From: Streptomyces fulvoviolaceus
GTDB lineage: Bacteria > Actinomycetota > Actinomycetes > Streptomycetales > Streptomycetaceae
Reading direction: 5' to 3'
Length of the DNA stretch: 64,000 nucleotides
NCBI RefSeq assembly: GCF_000718165.1
Contig: NZ_JOEY01000028.1
Coordinates: 1 to 64,000 of the forward strand
Part shown: positions 1 to 8,763 of the stretch, in pieces
Layout of the letters: each line of letters starts with the position of its first letter
How positions within the stretch are numbered: the stretch's first letter is position 1
Notes under the pieces: model-generated
Databases searched by the model: none
What the model was told of the DNA's origin: nothing
What the model saw: the letters and a program-made list of their open reading frames with translations, nothing else
Position numbers and translations under genes: made by a program

Positions 1-971
1 GTCGCCGCCCCGGGGTTGAGAACGCCGGGGACCAGTGCGCCCAAGACCGTTCGGGGCGCGCGGCTGAGCGGGCCCTCATGCTCAGTCCACAGGAACGGTT
101 CGAGGTGGATGCCGGCCAGATCGGTGAGGTGCGCCGGCACCCCGGTGCGCGGCCGCAGCGCGGCCCGGTACTCGGCGGGGCGGCTGGAGAGGACCAGCCC
201 GCAGCTGTACGGCAGTGCCTGGCTGATGCCGTGCAGCGCCAGGGCCCCCACGGCGGTGGGGAGTTCGTCGAACCCGTCGAGCACCGGGAGGACCAGCCGC
301 CGGTCCAGGAGCAGGCCGGCGAGGGTGACATCGCCGTACTGTCCGGGGGCGGGCGAGCACAGCTCGGCATGGTCCTGCACGAGCCTGCGCTCCATCCAGC
401 CGCGCAGGTCCAGGACGGCCGGGTCCCAGGAGGCCAGCGGGAAGAGCACGGGCACGGGGTCGCCCTCCTGCCGCCGCTCGGCCAGAGCCAGCAGGAGCCG
501 GACGAGCAGCACCGTCTTGCCGGAGCCCGGGTCGCCGAGCACCAGCAGCCGCCGGGCGGGGACACGGTCCGTGAAGAGGGCGCCGATCTCCCCGTCACAG
601 CCGGCCGGGCGGTCCGGCGCGGTCGCCTCGGCCAGGTCGCGCGCGACGGCCCGCCACGACACGGGCAGCACACCAGGGTCCGCCAGCCGCCGCACCTGCG
701 CCTCGGTCTCCCACTGACGCCGTACGGCGGTGGCGAGCCGGTCGGCGACGGCCTCGGGAGTCTGCGCCGCGGCCGCCTCGGCACGGTCGGCCCGGTAGGC
801 ACTCCAGGCGAGATAGGCGCCGGCCCCGGTCGGTAGCAGCGTCGCGACCACGGTCGCCGGGTCGTCGAGGTGCGGCGCGACCAGGAACGCCCCCAGGGCT
901 CCCGCGCCGAGCAGGACGACGTACACGAACCCGGCGCGCCGCACGCGTGACCTGGGGACGACTTCGCTCAT
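1..971 (-). CDS. NACHT-domain NTPase with N-terminal membrane hairpin (partial, runs off left edge)
   Basis: The frame reads from ATG at 971 to the window edge with no stop, giving the first 323 residues. Two hydrophobic stretches (about residues 16-32 and 40-56) would form a membrane hairpin. The P-loop LGDPGSGKT is at 145-153 (Lys152), and a hydrophobic strand ending in LDGFDELP has the DGxDE form of the NACHT Walker B motif. This is the STAND/NACHT class, in which an ATP switch couples sensing by a C-terminal repeat region to an effector. The sensor region lies outside the window. In streptomycetes such proteins are common and usually uncharacterised; bacterial NACHT proteins include antiphage NLR-like systems, but no nuclease or protease effector is visible at the N-terminus here. 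The gene is divergent from the PAC2-family gene across about 230 bp. Confidence 0.85.
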   Translation of the reverse strand, partial: MSEVVPRSRVRRAGFVYVVLLGAGALGAFLVAPHLDDPATVVATLLPTGAGAYLAWSAYRADRAEAAAAQTPEAVADRLATAVRRQWETEAQVRRLADPGVLPVSWRAVARDLAEATAPDRPAGCDGEIGALFTDRVPARRLLVLGDPGSGKTVLLVRLLLALAERRQEGDPVPVLFPLASWDPAVLDLRGWMERRLVQDHAELCSPAPGQYGDVTLAGLLLDRRLVLPVLDGFDELPTAVGALALHGISQALPYSCGLVLSSRPAEYRAALRPRTGVPAHLTDLAGIHLEPFLWTEHEGPLSRAPRTVLGALVPGVLNPGAA

Positions 972-1200
972 CCGACGAAGAGTTCCGTACGGCCGCGGCG
1001 GCGGGCGCCGGTTCGACGCGGCTCCACACGAGTGGGTGAAACGTGGCGGCCCGGCGGACATCGGACCTCTCCGGGGTGTTCCGGGGTGGTGATCGGGGCA
1101 GTGATCCGTTCACTCCCCCGTGCAAGGGGGCTGCGGGCGCCCCCGCCGCACGCCGTAAGGTTGGTTCGTCAGGCGAGGGCACGTCGGAAGGAGGCACTGG

Positions 1201-2226
1201 GTGATCGAGCTCGAGGGGGTTCCCGAGCTGATCGACCCGGTCATGGTGGCCGCGTTCGAGGGCTGGAACGACGCCGGCGACGCCGCCTCCACCGCGGTCG
1301 CGCATCTGGACAGGGAGTGGAAGGGCGAGGTGTTCGCGGCGCTGGACGCCGAGGACTACTACGACTTCCAGGTGAACCGCCCCACGGTGTGGCTGGACGG
1401 CGGGGTGCGCAAGATCACCTGGCCCACGACCCGTCTCTCGGTCGTCCGGGTCGGCGGTGAGAAGCCGCGCGATCTCGTACTCGTCCGAGGTATCGAGCCG
1501 TCGATGCGGTGGCGCTCGTTCTGCAACGAGCTGCTCGGCTTCGCCCACGAACTGGGCGTGGAGCTGGTGGTGGTCCTGGGCGCCCTGCTCGGCGACACTC
1601 CGCACACCCGTCCGGTCCCGGTCAGCGGGGTCACGTCCGACGCGGACCTGGCCCAGCGCATGAACCTGGAGGAGACCAAGTACGAGGGCCCCACGGGCAT
1701 CGTCGGCATCCTCCAGGAGGCGTGCACGCATGCGGGCGTGCCGGCGGTGTCCCTGTGGGCCGCCGTACCGCACTACGTCTCGCAGCCGCCGAACCCGAAG
1801 GCGACGCTGGCCCTCCTCAACCGCCTGGAGGACCTGATCGACGTACGCATCCCGCTGGGCGAGCTGCCCGAGGACGCGCGCGCCTGGCAGGTGGGCGTGG
1901 ACCAGCTGGCCGCCGAGGACACCGAGGTCGCGGAGTACGTGCAGACGCTGGAGGAGGCCCGCGACACCGCGGAGCTGCCGGAGGCGTCGGGTGAGGCGAT
2001 CGCCCGTGAGTTCGAGCGGTATCTGCGGCGCCGGGACGGCGGAGGTCAGCCGGGGCAGCCCGGCGGGCACGCGACGGCGGACGGCACGGACAGCACGTCC
2101 TATCTGCGGGACAACCCCAGCGGTCGTTCGAAACCGCCGAAGCCGCCGAAGCCGGAGACGGAGACCGAACCCGGCGCTGAAGCCGAGGCCGAGACCGACG
2201 ACGGGGACGCGTCATCGGAGGACTGA
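1201..2226 (+). CDS. parJ: PAC2-family protein, probable ParJ (ParA-interacting) orthologue
   Basis: 341 residues, GTG start preceded by a strong AAGGAGG about 7 bases upstream. The N-terminus (ELIDPVMVAAFEGWNDAGDA) is the typical start of actinobacterial PAC2 (proteasome-assembly-chaperone-like) proteins. The core continues with GALLGDTPHTRPVPVSG, and the last 70 residues are a charged, disordered tail rich in Lys-Pro and Glu. In S. coelicolor the gene next to mshC (SCO1662) encodes ParJ, described as regulating ParA polymerisation during sporulation septation. The assignment here rests on remembered synteny (mshC lies close downstream) plus family, so PAC2 membership is firm and ParJ identity is probable. 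An intrinsic terminator follows directly after the stop. Between this gene and mshC sits a two-gene insertion that I do not recall from S. coelicolor. Confidence 0.75.
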   Translation: MIELEGVPELIDPVMVAAFEGWNDAGDAASTAVAHLDREWKGEVFAALDAEDYYDFQVNRPTVWLDGGVRKITWPTTRLSVVRVGGEKPRDLVLVRGIEPSMRWRSFCNELLGFAHELGVELVVVLGALLGDTPHTRPVPVSGVTSDADLAQRMNLEETKYEGPTGIVGILQEACTHAGVPAVSLWAAVPHYVSQPPNPKATLALLNRLEDLIDVRIPLGELPEDARAWQVGVDQLAAEDTEVAEYVQTLEEARDTAELPEASGEAIAREFERYLRRRDGGGQPGQPGGHATADGTDSTSYLRDNPSGRSKPPKPPKPETETEPGAEAEAETDDGDASSED

Positions 2227-2246
2227 ACCGAGAGCTGAACCAGTGA

Positions 2247-2275
2247 GGGGCGGTGCGCTACCAGCGCACCGCCCC
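2247..2275 (+). terminator. Intrinsic terminator after the PAC2 gene
   Basis: Perfect 12-bp stem GGGGCGGTGCGC / GCGCACCGCCCC with a 5-base loop, followed by TTTCT. It starts about 20 bases after the PAC2 stop and separates that gene from the protease gene. Confidence 0.85.
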
Positions 2276-2633
2276 TTTCTGCTGCCCCCTGCCGGGTTTC
2301 GGCCGCGTGCGCGGTGCCGTCGAGCAGGACCGCGCCGGAGCGGGCGGCGGCGGTCAGGAGTCTCCGACATGCGAAGGTGCGACCTCCCGCAGAGCGGCCG
2401 GCCGAACGGTCAACCGACGCTCTCACCCCATCACATGACCGACACCTCGTCAGCATTCGGCCGGATTGCGGCGTGACATCGGTTTCAGGACGGATTGCAC
2501 ACGGTACCCAATTCAACTTGTTTTCAAACCGAGTTGGTGGACGCGGGGTGGACGGACCGCCGTGGCAGTGCTTTGTTGGGGCCCGAAGGCGCACCCGCAG
2601 CACACCCGCACGGACCGAAGGGAGCGGTACCCG
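2276..2633. other. Non-coding region upstream of the subtilase gene
   Basis: Between the terminator and the protease start I find no convincing gene on either strand. The last 150 bases are clearly AT-richer than the surroundings (around the ATTCAACTTGTTTTCAAACC stretch at about 2511-2530), as expected for a promoter of the protease/Gln-rich operon. I cannot assign -35/-10 boxes with confidence. Confidence 0.5.
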
Positions 2634-4373
2634 ATGACCGAGCAGGTACAGCCGCCACAGGGCCCGGGAGCCTCCGGGCCGGGACCCGACGGAGCGGGAT
2701 TCACCTACCGAGGAGCCGAGCAGGAGCTGATCGTCGTCGCGCGTCCCGAGGCCCGGCTGCGCGCCGAGGCCCAGGGCGTCCGCTCGGCGGCGGGCGCCGA
2801 TGTGCAGGCCCTCAACATGTTCCTCAGTGACGAACAGCTCACTCTGGAGCCGCTGTTCGGCAGCGAGGAGCGCCTGCAGCAGTCCGCAGCCGAGGACGTG
2901 CCCGACCTCGCCCAGTTCTACCGGGTGCGCGGTGGTGAGGACCGGGCCCAGGAACTGCGCGCCCGGATCGCCGCACTGCCGGGCATCGACACGGCGTACG
3001 TGAAGCCGCCCACCGTGCCCGCGAGCCTCGGACAGATCGGGCAGAGCGGGCAGAGCGCGGAGGACGGCGGGCGGCTGAAGGAGGGGGCGCCGGTCACGCC
3101 CGACTTCACCAGCCGCCAGGGCTATCTGCGCCCCGCACCGGAGGGGGTCGACGCCCACTGGGCCTGGCAACGGCCCGGCGGGTCCGGTCAGGGCGTGACC
3201 GTGATCGACGTCGAGGGCGCCTGGCAGCTGGGTCACGAGGACCTGGCCGCCAAGCTCGCCGGCATCGTCGTGGGCACACCGCTGACCGACGTCGCCTGGC
3301 GCAACCACGGCACCGCCGTGATCGGCGTGATCGGCGGCGACCGGGGCGAGCACGGAGTGACCGGCATCGTGCCGGACGCGGTGACCGCGGCCGCGTCCTT
3401 CCAGGGGATCGGTACGGCGGCCGCGATCCTCGCGGCGGCGGACCGGCTCGGCCCCGGCGACGTCGTACTGATCGAACTGCACCGCCCGGGGCCGCGGTTC
3501 GACTACGAGGTGCGCGACGACCAGCACGGCTACGTCGCCATCGAATGGTGGCCGGACGACTACGCGGCCGTCCGGTACGCGACCGCCAAGGGCATCCTGG
3601 TCGTGGCGGCCGCGGGCAACGGCGGCGAGTCGCTCGACGACGGGATCTACGAGCGCCGGCCCGACGAGTTCCCGGAGCGGTGGCGCAACCCGTTCAACCC
3701 CTCCAACCAGTCCTCCGGCGCCGTCCTGGTCGGCGCGGGCGCACCGCCGCCCGGCACACACGGCCGCGACCACGGCCCGGACCGTTCACGGCTGGCGTTC
3801 TCCAACTACGGCGCGCGCGTGGACGCGCAGGGCTGGGGACGCGAGGTCACGACCACCGGCGGCTTCTGGGACCGGCCCGGCGACCTGCAGGGCGGCCCCG
3901 AGGAGATCGCCTGGTACACGGACACGTTCTCCGGGACCTCCTCCGCCTCCCCGGTGGTGGTCGGCGCGCTGGCCGCGCTGCAGGGCATGCTCAAGGCGGC
4001 CGGCCAGCCACCGATGTCCCCCGAACGCGCCCGTTCGGTGCTGCGCGCCACAGGCTCACCGCAGCAGGACGCGCCGGGCCGGCCCGCCTCCCAGCGGATC
4101 GGCAACCGGCCCGACATCAAGGCGGCGGTCACCCGGCTGCTGCCGGAGGCGGTCGGCTCGGGCCAGGCCGAGCGGTACTGGGACGAGCTGCTGCCGTATC
4201 CACGCGAACTTCCGCCGCGCCTGAGGCTGTTCGTGTCCGGCGCGTGGCGGAACCTGAACCACCCGTCCCCCGAGATCCGCCAGGCGGTGCACACCGCCTT
4301 CGCGGGGGGACGGCCCGACGTCCGGGTGTGGTTCTCGGACGACGAGATCGTCGGCCTGGTGGTCACGGGCTGA
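2634..4373 (+). CDS. S8 (subtilisin-like) serine protease without signal peptide
   Basis: 579 residues from ATG 2634, preceded by GAAGGGAG; longer in-frame extensions lack a ribosome site and read like non-coding DNA. The catalytic triad is visible: Asp192 (VIDVEGAW), His225 (NHGTAVIGV) and Ser436 (GTSSASP). The first ~165 residues are a non-catalytic N-domain (FTYRGAEQELIVVARPEARL...), and no signal peptide or membrane segment is seen, so it probably acts inside the cell or leaves by a non-classical route. The last ~55 residues (about 524-579) form a small module with LFVSGAWRNLNHPSPEIRQ and AFAGG that reappears at the C-terminus of the next gene. It is 60 bases upstream of that gene, presumably one operon. 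The triad is intact, so activity is likely; the substrate is unknown. Confidence 0.9.
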   Translation: MTEQVQPPQGPGASGPGPDGAGFTYRGAEQELIVVARPEARLRAEAQGVRSAAGADVQALNMFLSDEQLTLEPLFGSEERLQQSAAEDVPDLAQFYRVRGGEDRAQELRARIAALPGIDTAYVKPPTVPASLGQIGQSGQSAEDGGRLKEGAPVTPDFTSRQGYLRPAPEGVDAHWAWQRPGGSGQGVTVIDVEGAWQLGHEDLAAKLAGIVVGTPLTDVAWRNHGTAVIGVIGGDRGEHGVTGIVPDAVTAAASFQGIGTAAAILAAADRLGPGDVVLIELHRPGPRFDYEVRDDQHGYVAIEWWPDDYAAVRYATAKGILVVAAAGNGGESLDDGIYERRPDEFPERWRNPFNPSNQSSGAVLVGAGAPPPGTHGRDHGPDRSRLAFSNYGARVDAQGWGREVTTTGGFWDRPGDLQGGPEEIAWYTDTFSGTSSASPVVVGALAALQGMLKAAGQPPMSPERARSVLRATGSPQQDAPGRPASQRIGNRPDIKAAVTRLLPEAVGSGQAERYWDELLPYPRELPPRLRLFVSGAWRNLNHPSPEIRQAVHTAFAGGRPDVRVWFSDDEIVGLVVTG

Positions 4374-4434
4374 CGGCTCCGCACGGCAAGTCCGCACAGC
4401 AAGTCCCATCACATCAAGGGAAGGTGACACCCGC

Positions 4435-5088
4435 ATGAGCATCACCCCGCAGATGGGTCAACTGGGACAACAGGGCCAGCAGGGACAGCAGTTCCCGAGC
4501 ACGTCGCCCTACCAGCAGCAACAGCAGCCGTTCGGGCAGCAGCAGGGGCAGGGGTTCGGCCAGCAGGGCCAGGGCTTCGGCCAGCAGCAGCCGTTCGGGC
4601 AGCAGGGCCAGGGCTACGGCCAGCAGCAGCCCGGCATGGGCAGCGGCTCGCTGGAGCAGCTCCAGCAGCTCGGCCAGCAGCAGCCGTTCCAGCAGTTGCT
4701 GCAGCAGCTGAGCCAGCAGCAGCAACAGCAGCAGCCCTTCGCTCAGGGCCAGCAGCAGGACCAGCAGGCACAGCAGGCCGAGCGTCAGGTGCAGCAGGAG
4801 CTGACGCAGCTCGCGCAGCAGGTGGTCCAGCAGGTCATCCAGCAGGTGCAGGCGCAGGCCCTCGCGTCCGGTGTGGCGAACGCCTACATCGACATCGTGC
4901 ACCCTCTCCAGGGGCAGCCGCAGCAGGTCTTCCTGCGCATCAACGGCCAGTTCCGGGTCCTCAACAACCCGACCCCGCAGGTCCACCAGCAGATCCAGCA
5001 GGCCTTCGCCTTCGGGCACCAGGTGATCGGCGTCTGGGACACCCAGTCTCCGAACGTCCTGCGCAGCGTACGGATCCAGCGGATCTGA
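4435..5088 (+). CDS. Gln-rich prion-like low-complexity protein with C-terminal module shared with the upstream protease
   Basis: 217 residues, ATG preceded by AAGGGAAGG. Residues 1-140 are dominated by Gln with Gly, Phe, Tyr and Pro in imperfect repeats such as FGQQQGQGFGQQGQGFGQ, followed by a Gln-rich, helix-prone stretch (QQVVQQVIQQVQAQ). This composition is typical of prion-like or phase-separating segments. Residues about 155-217 are a folded-looking domain: VFLRINGQFRVLNNPTPQVH, then QQIQQAFAFGHQVIGVWD. It matches the protease C-terminus at G-x-[WF]-R-x-LN-x-P-[ST]-P, the Gln and AFA-x-G positions, and the closing V-x-VW. No catalytic motif is seen. The pairing suggests a scaffold or substrate for the protease, which is inference. 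A strong terminator follows. Confidence 0.85.
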   Translation: MSITPQMGQLGQQGQQGQQFPSTSPYQQQQQPFGQQQGQGFGQQGQGFGQQQPFGQQGQGYGQQQPGMGSGSLEQLQQLGQQQPFQQLLQQLSQQQQQQQPFAQGQQQDQQAQQAERQVQQELTQLAQQVVQQVIQQVQAQALASGVANAYIDIVHPLQGQPQQVFLRINGQFRVLNNPTPQVHQQIQQAFAFGHQVIGVWDTQSPNVLRSVRIQRI

Positions 5089-5116
5089 CCTGATTCCGAA
5101 AGCACGGCGCAAGCAC

Positions 5117-5152
5117 GAGGGGCGCTTCCCCCACCGGGAGGAAGCGCCCCTC
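5117..5152 (+). terminator. Terminator of the protease/Gln-rich operon
   Basis: Perfect 13-bp stem GAGGGGCGCTTCC / GGAAGCGCCCCTC with a 10-base loop, 28 bases after the Gln-rich stop. It lies between two convergent genes and may serve mshC on the other strand as well. Confidence 0.8.
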
Positions 5153-5156
5153 TCTT

Positions 5157-5211
5157 CTGTCTGAGGCCTGTCTGAGGCCTGTCCGCGGCCTGTCCGCGGC
5201 CTGGCTGCGGT
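5157..5211. repeat. Five tandem 11-base units next to the mshC stop codon
   Basis: Units CTGTCTGAGGC (twice), CTGTCCGCGGC (twice) and a decayed CTGGCTGCGGT run head to tail from just after the terminator to two bases short of the mshC stop. It is non-coding on both strands. Confidence 0.85.
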
Positions 5212-5213
5212 GA

Positions 5214-6443
5214 CTACAGAGCCACGCCCAGCAGGGCGTCCACGGCACGCGACACGACGCCGGGTGCGCCCTCGTCGGTGCCGCCCCGCTCCTCCTGGAG
5301 CGCCGCCCAGCGGTCCACGGCGGCCAGCGCGGCCGGGGCGTCCAGGTCGTTCGCGAGGGCCTCGCGGATCTCCTCGACCAGCGCCTCGGCGGCCGGCCCG
5401 TCGGGCCGGGACACGGCGGCACGCCACCGTCCGACGCGGGCGACGGCGTCCTCGAGCACCTGGTCGGTCCACTCCCAGTCGGCCCGGTAGTGGTGGGCGA
5501 GCAGCGCGAGCCGGATCGCGGCCGGGTCGACCCCGTCGCGGCGCAGCTTCGACACGAAGACCAGGTTGCCCTTGGACTTGGACATCTTCTCGCCGTGCAG
5601 GGCGACCATCCCGGCGTGGACGTACGCCTTGGCCATGGGGAACTCGCCGGTCAGCACCTGGGCGTGGGAGGCGCCCATCTCGTGGTGCGGGAAGGCGAGG
5701 TCGGAGCCGCCGCCCTGGACGTCGAAGCCCATGCCCAGGTGGTCGAGGGCGATGGCCACGCACTCGATGTGCCAGCCGGGCCGGCCGCGCCCGAGCGAGC
5801 CGCCGTCCCAGCTGGGCTCGCCCTCACGGGCGGCCATCCACAGCATCGGGTCGAGCGGGTTCTTCTTGCCCGGACGGTCCGGGTCACCGCCCCGCTCGGC
5901 GGACAGCAGGCGCATGGCGGCGGCGTCCAGGTTGGACACCCTGCCGAAGTTCGGGTCGCACTCGACGGAGAAGTAGACGTCCCCTTCGAGTTCGTACGCG
6001 GCGCCCGCGTCCCTGAGGCGCTCGACGAGCGGCACGATGCCGGGTATCGCCTCGACCGCGCCGATGTAGTGCCGCGGCGGCAGCATCCTGAGCGCGGTCA
6101 TGTCCTCGCGGAAGAGGGCCGTCTCCTTCTCGGCGAGGGCGACCCAGTCGAGGTTGTCGCGCTCGGCCCGCTCCAGGAGCGGGTCGTCGACGTCGGTCAC
6201 GTTCTGGACGTAGTGAACCTGGCGCTTGGTGTCGAGCCACACGCGCTGAACCAGGTCGAACGCGTTGTAGGTCGCCGCGTGCCCCATGTGGGTCGCGTCG
6301 TACGGCGTGATGCCGCAGACGTAGATTCGGGCGACGGGACCGGGGTCGAGGGAGACCAGACCGCCGGTCGCGGTGTCGTGGATCCTCAGGTCGCGGCCCT
6401 GACCAGGCAGGGCGGGGACCTCGGAAGCGGGCCAGGCATGCAT
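5214..6443 (-). CDS. mshC: Mycothiol ligase MshC (L-cysteine:1-D-myo-inositol 2-amino-2-deoxy-alpha-D-glucopyranoside ligase)
   Basis: 409 residues, the usual MshC length. It joins L-cysteine to GlcN-Ins at the expense of ATP, the third step of mycothiol synthesis, in the cytoplasm. It is a class I cysteinyl-tRNA-synthetase paralogue: the zinc-site Cys is in [16 protein letters not shown] (Cys43), with the HIGH-like HMGH at 52-55 and a KMSKS signature at about 284-289. The MshC-specific N-terminus ([20 protein letters not shown]) separates it from CysS. The gene heads the minus strand after a cluster of conserved Actinobacteria genes and is convergent with the inserted protease pair. Confidence 0.97.
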   Translation of the reverse strand: MHAWPASEVPALPGQGRDLRIHDTATGGLVSLDPGPVARIYVCGITPYDATHMGHAATYNAFDLVQRVWLDTKRQVHYVQNVTDVDDPLLERAERDNLDWVALAEKETALFREDMTALRMLPPRHYIGAVEAIPGIVPLVERLRDAGAAYELEGDVYFSVECDPNFGRVSNLDAAAMRLLSAERGGDPDRPGKKNPLDPMLWMAAREGEPSWDGGSLGRGRPGWHIECVAIALDHLGMGFDVQGGGSDLAFPHHEMGASHAQVLTGEFPMAKAYVHAGMVALHGEKMSKSKGNLVFVSKLRRDGVDPAAIRLALLAHHYRADWEWTDQVLEDAVARVGRWRAAVSRPDGPAAEALVEEIREALANDLDAPAALAAVDRWAALQEERGGTDEGAPGVVSRAVDALLGVAL

Positions 6444-6554
6444 GTCATGAGCCTAACCGGACGGATGTTCCGTATACGAACCGGACCGGGCCGGATGGCC
6501 GGTAAGGCCTTCTTGCGCGGTACCGGCCATTGTGTTGCGGACGCGTCGGTACGG

Positions 6555-7373
6555 CTACACGGGCGGCCAGGGAATGGCCGGCCACTCCCCGCTCGGCTCC
6601 GGGTGCTTCCCGGACTCCAGCAGCGCCTCGACACGCGCACGCGTGGCATCGAGTTCTACGGCGGTGATCAGGCGGGTCAGTGTGACAGCGAGGGCCCCGC
6701 CCTCCCCCAGCGCCTCTTTGAGGCCCTTGAGGACGTCCACCGCCTCTCCCGTGAGCCGCTCCCCCGCCCACCCCCACAGGAGCGTGCGCAGTTTGTTCTC
6801 GGCGTTGAACGTGACGCCGTGATCGATGCCATAGAGGCGGTCCTCGGCGGCGGGCAGCAGATGACCGCCCTTGCGGTCCGCGTTGTTGATCACGGCGTCG
6901 AGGACGGCGAGCCGGCGCAGGCGCTCGTCGTCGGCGTGCACCAGCAGTGCCGTCCTGCCCTCGGCGACCTCGGCGAAGCCGATCGCCTTCCAGCCAGGTC
7001 CGGGTTCCTCACCGTCGACGAGGGCGAGCAGGTCGGCGCCGGGTGTCTCCTCGATCCAGAGCTGGCACATGCCCTCGCCGTACGGCCCGTCCCGCAGCAC
7101 GGTGGTCGGCACCAGCCCCCAGCCGGTCGCCTCGGAGACCTCGTACGCGGCGACCTCCCGCTGGGCCAGCGTCCCGTCCGGGAAGTCCCACAGCGGCCGC
7201 TCGCCGGCGACGGGCTTGTAGATGCAGGCCGCTTCCCGGCCCTCGAAGGTCACCGTGCAGTACAGCGCCGCGTTGGACGCGTCGCGGATGCGGCCGCGCA
7301 CGCTCAGCTCACCCTCGGCGAGCAGCTCGGCGGTCGTCACGCTCCGCGGCGGTATCCGTTCTGGCGCGGACAT
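6555..7373 (-). CDS. SCO1664-family protein (PI3/PI4-kinase-like fold)
   Basis: 272 residues from ATG 7373. Sequence such as EGREAACIYKPVAGERPLWDFPDG followed by REVAAYEVSEATGWGLVPTT is the signature of the conserved actinobacterial SCO1664 family, which resembles the small-molecule/PI kinase-like fold (a Lys in IYKP, later GIDHGVTF and NADRKGGHLL positions). No substrate is established to my knowledge. The start overlaps the 3' end of the DUF3090 gene by 37 bases, implying one operon (8.7 to 6.5 kb) and translational coupling. A start at 7415 is possible but would add 14 Pro/Arg-rich residues and a larger overlap. Confidence 0.85.
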   Translation of the reverse strand: MSAPERIPPRSVTTAELLAEGELSVRGRIRDASNAALYCTVTFEGREAACIYKPVAGERPLWDFPDGTLAQREVAAYEVSEATGWGLVPTTVLRDGPYGEGMCQLWIEETPGADLLALVDGEEPGPGWKAIGFAEVAEGRTALLVHADDERLRRLAVLDAVINNADRKGGHLLPAAEDRLYGIDHGVTFNAENKLRTLLWGWAGERLTGEAVDVLKGLKEALGEGGALAVTLTRLITAVELDATRARVEALLESGKHPEPSGEWPAIPWPPV

Positions 7374-7927
7374 ACGTGTCCTTCCGGGTCGAGCGGGAGG
7401 CTGCACAGCGGACACGGCGGCCGCCCGGCGTTGACGACGTCGAGGGCCCGCTTGGCGAAGGCTCTCGCCTGCGCGCCGGTGAGCCGGACCCGCAGCATCG
7501 GAGGTCCGTTCTCCTCGTCCTGGAGGAGTTTCTCCTCGGCCTCGGCGAGGTCCTCCTCGGAGTCGGCGTCGAGTTCCACGAGGGCCTGCGCCTCGACGAT
7601 CATGCGCTGCTCCTCGCCGTCCCAGGCGAGGGCCATGGTGCCGACCCGGAACTCCTCCTCGACGGGGGCGTCGAGGGGGCGGGTGTCGGCGACTTCAGTG
7701 GGCACCACGGCCGGAACGGACGCGCTGCCGCCGCTGCGGCGTACGACCTCGTCGAGCAGTTCGTCCATGCGTTCGGCGAGGGCGGCCACCTGGGTCTTCT
7801 CCAGGGCCACGCTGGTCACTCGAGGGCCGGCGGTGGCCTGGAGGAAGAACGTACGGCGTCCGGGCAGTCCGACCGTACCGGCCACGAAGCGGTCCGGGGG
7901 GTCGTAGAGGAACACCTGACGGGACAC
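7337..7927 (-). CDS. DUF3090 family protein with C-terminal zinc-ribbon-like Cys motif
   Basis: 196 residues, GTG start. The N-terminus MSRQVFLYDPPDRFVAGTVG and the FFLQATAGPRVTSVALEK segment identify DUF3090, an actinobacterial family of unknown function. A metal-binding-like motif CPLC-x8-HVC sits at residues 162-176, which suggests structural zinc. It lies between a histidine phosphatase and the SCO1664-family gene in a compact minus-strand cluster that I recall as conserved next to mshC in Actinobacteria. Confidence 0.9.
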   Translation of the reverse strand: MSRQVFLYDPPDRFVAGTVGLPGRRTFFLQATAGPRVTSVALEKTQVAALAERMDELLDEVVRRSGGSASVPAVVPTEVADTRPLDAPVEEEFRVGTMALAWDGEEQRMIVEAQALVELDADSEEDLAEAEEKLLQDEENGPPMLRVRLTGAQARAFAKRALDVVNAGRPPCPLCSLPLDPEGHVCPRQNGYRRGA

Positions 7928-8014
7928 GTCCTGTCTCCATGGGAGTCGTGAGTACGCGAACGTCCATACGTGAACGCGCTTATGTGGACCGCTTCACCCT
8001 ACTGCGCCCGACGA

Positions 8015-8701
8015 TCACGGTGCGCCCGCACCGCCACCGACCGGGGCGTCACCGCCCGCGGGCTCCTCGCGCGGCGCCAGGGACGTGAAATCACCGGTGT
8101 CCCCGAGGCGCACGAGAAAGGGCCTCAGGCGTGTGTAACGGATCGCGGTGATGGAACACGGTTCAACGGAAATCCTCTGGAAGAGGTCGAGATGAAGTCC
8201 GAGTGCCTCCGCGACGAGCGACTTGATGATGTCGCCGTGCGAGCACATGAGATAGACGGCGTCGGCTCCGTGGTCGCGCTCCACGCGCGCGTTCCACTCG
8301 CGAACGGCCTCGGCCGCGCGGGTCTGCATCGCCCGCATGGACTCGCCGCCGGGGAACGCGGCCGCCGAGGGGTGCGCCTGCACGACCTCCATGAGGGGCT
8401 CGCCCATGAGCTCGGCGAGTTTACGGCCGGACCAGTCGCCGTAGTGGCACTCCCCGATCCGCTCGTCCTCGTGCGCCCGCAGGTCCGGCCGGGCCTCGAG
8501 CAGCGGCCGGATCGTCTCCTGGCAGCGCTGCAGCGGGCTGGTGACCACCTCGGAGAGCGGCAGCTCGGCGAGCCGTCCGGGCAGCGCGGCGGCCTGCGCG
8601 GCCCCGCGCTCGTCCAGGGCGACCCCGGGCGTCCACCCGGCGAGCAGTCCCTCGGTGTTGGCGGTGGATCGTCCGTGCCGGACAAGGATCAACGTGGGCA
8701 T
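8015..8701 (-). CDS. Histidine phosphatase family protein (MSMEG_4193-type phosphomutase-like)
   Basis: 228 residues. The catalytic RHG triad is in LILVRHGRSTANTEGLLAG at the N-terminus, with the second His in the CSHGDIIK motif and an acid/base Glu in ERIGECHYGDW. This is the branch-1 histidine phosphatase fold, in which a phosphohistidine intermediate forms during dephosphorylation; the substrate is unknown. It is the first gene of the DUF3090 cluster and is divergent from corA by 62 bases. Confidence 0.92.
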   Translation of the reverse strand: MPTLILVRHGRSTANTEGLLAGWTPGVALDERGAAQAAALPGRLAELPLSEVVTSPLQRCQETIRPLLEARPDLRAHEDERIGECHYGDWSGRKLAELMGEPLMEVVQAHPSAAAFPGGESMRAMQTRAAEAVREWNARVERDHGADAVYLMCSHGDIIKSLVAEALGLHLDLFQRISVEPCSITAIRYTRLRPFLVRLGDTGDFTSLAPREEPAGGDAPVGGGAGAP

Positions 8702-8763
8702 GCGGCCAAGAGTAGGCGCCCGCCGGGGTGCGCTCCGGGGCGGACGGCGGGAGAATACGCTCC

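Noticed and set aside
2100..3773. A 557-codon minus-strand frame opposite the subtilase gene
   Set aside because: The subtilase frame carries the complete Asp-His-Ser triad; the antisense product is Gly/Arg/Val-rich without motifs. A gene-like stretch near 2300-2350 on this strand (SGAVLLDGTAHAAET) was too short to call a pseudogene.
4441..4800. CAG/CAGCAG-rich stretch as a CRISPR or satellite array
   Set aside because: The repeats are irregular, in frame, and explained by Gln codons of a protein with a proper start, ribosome site and terminator.
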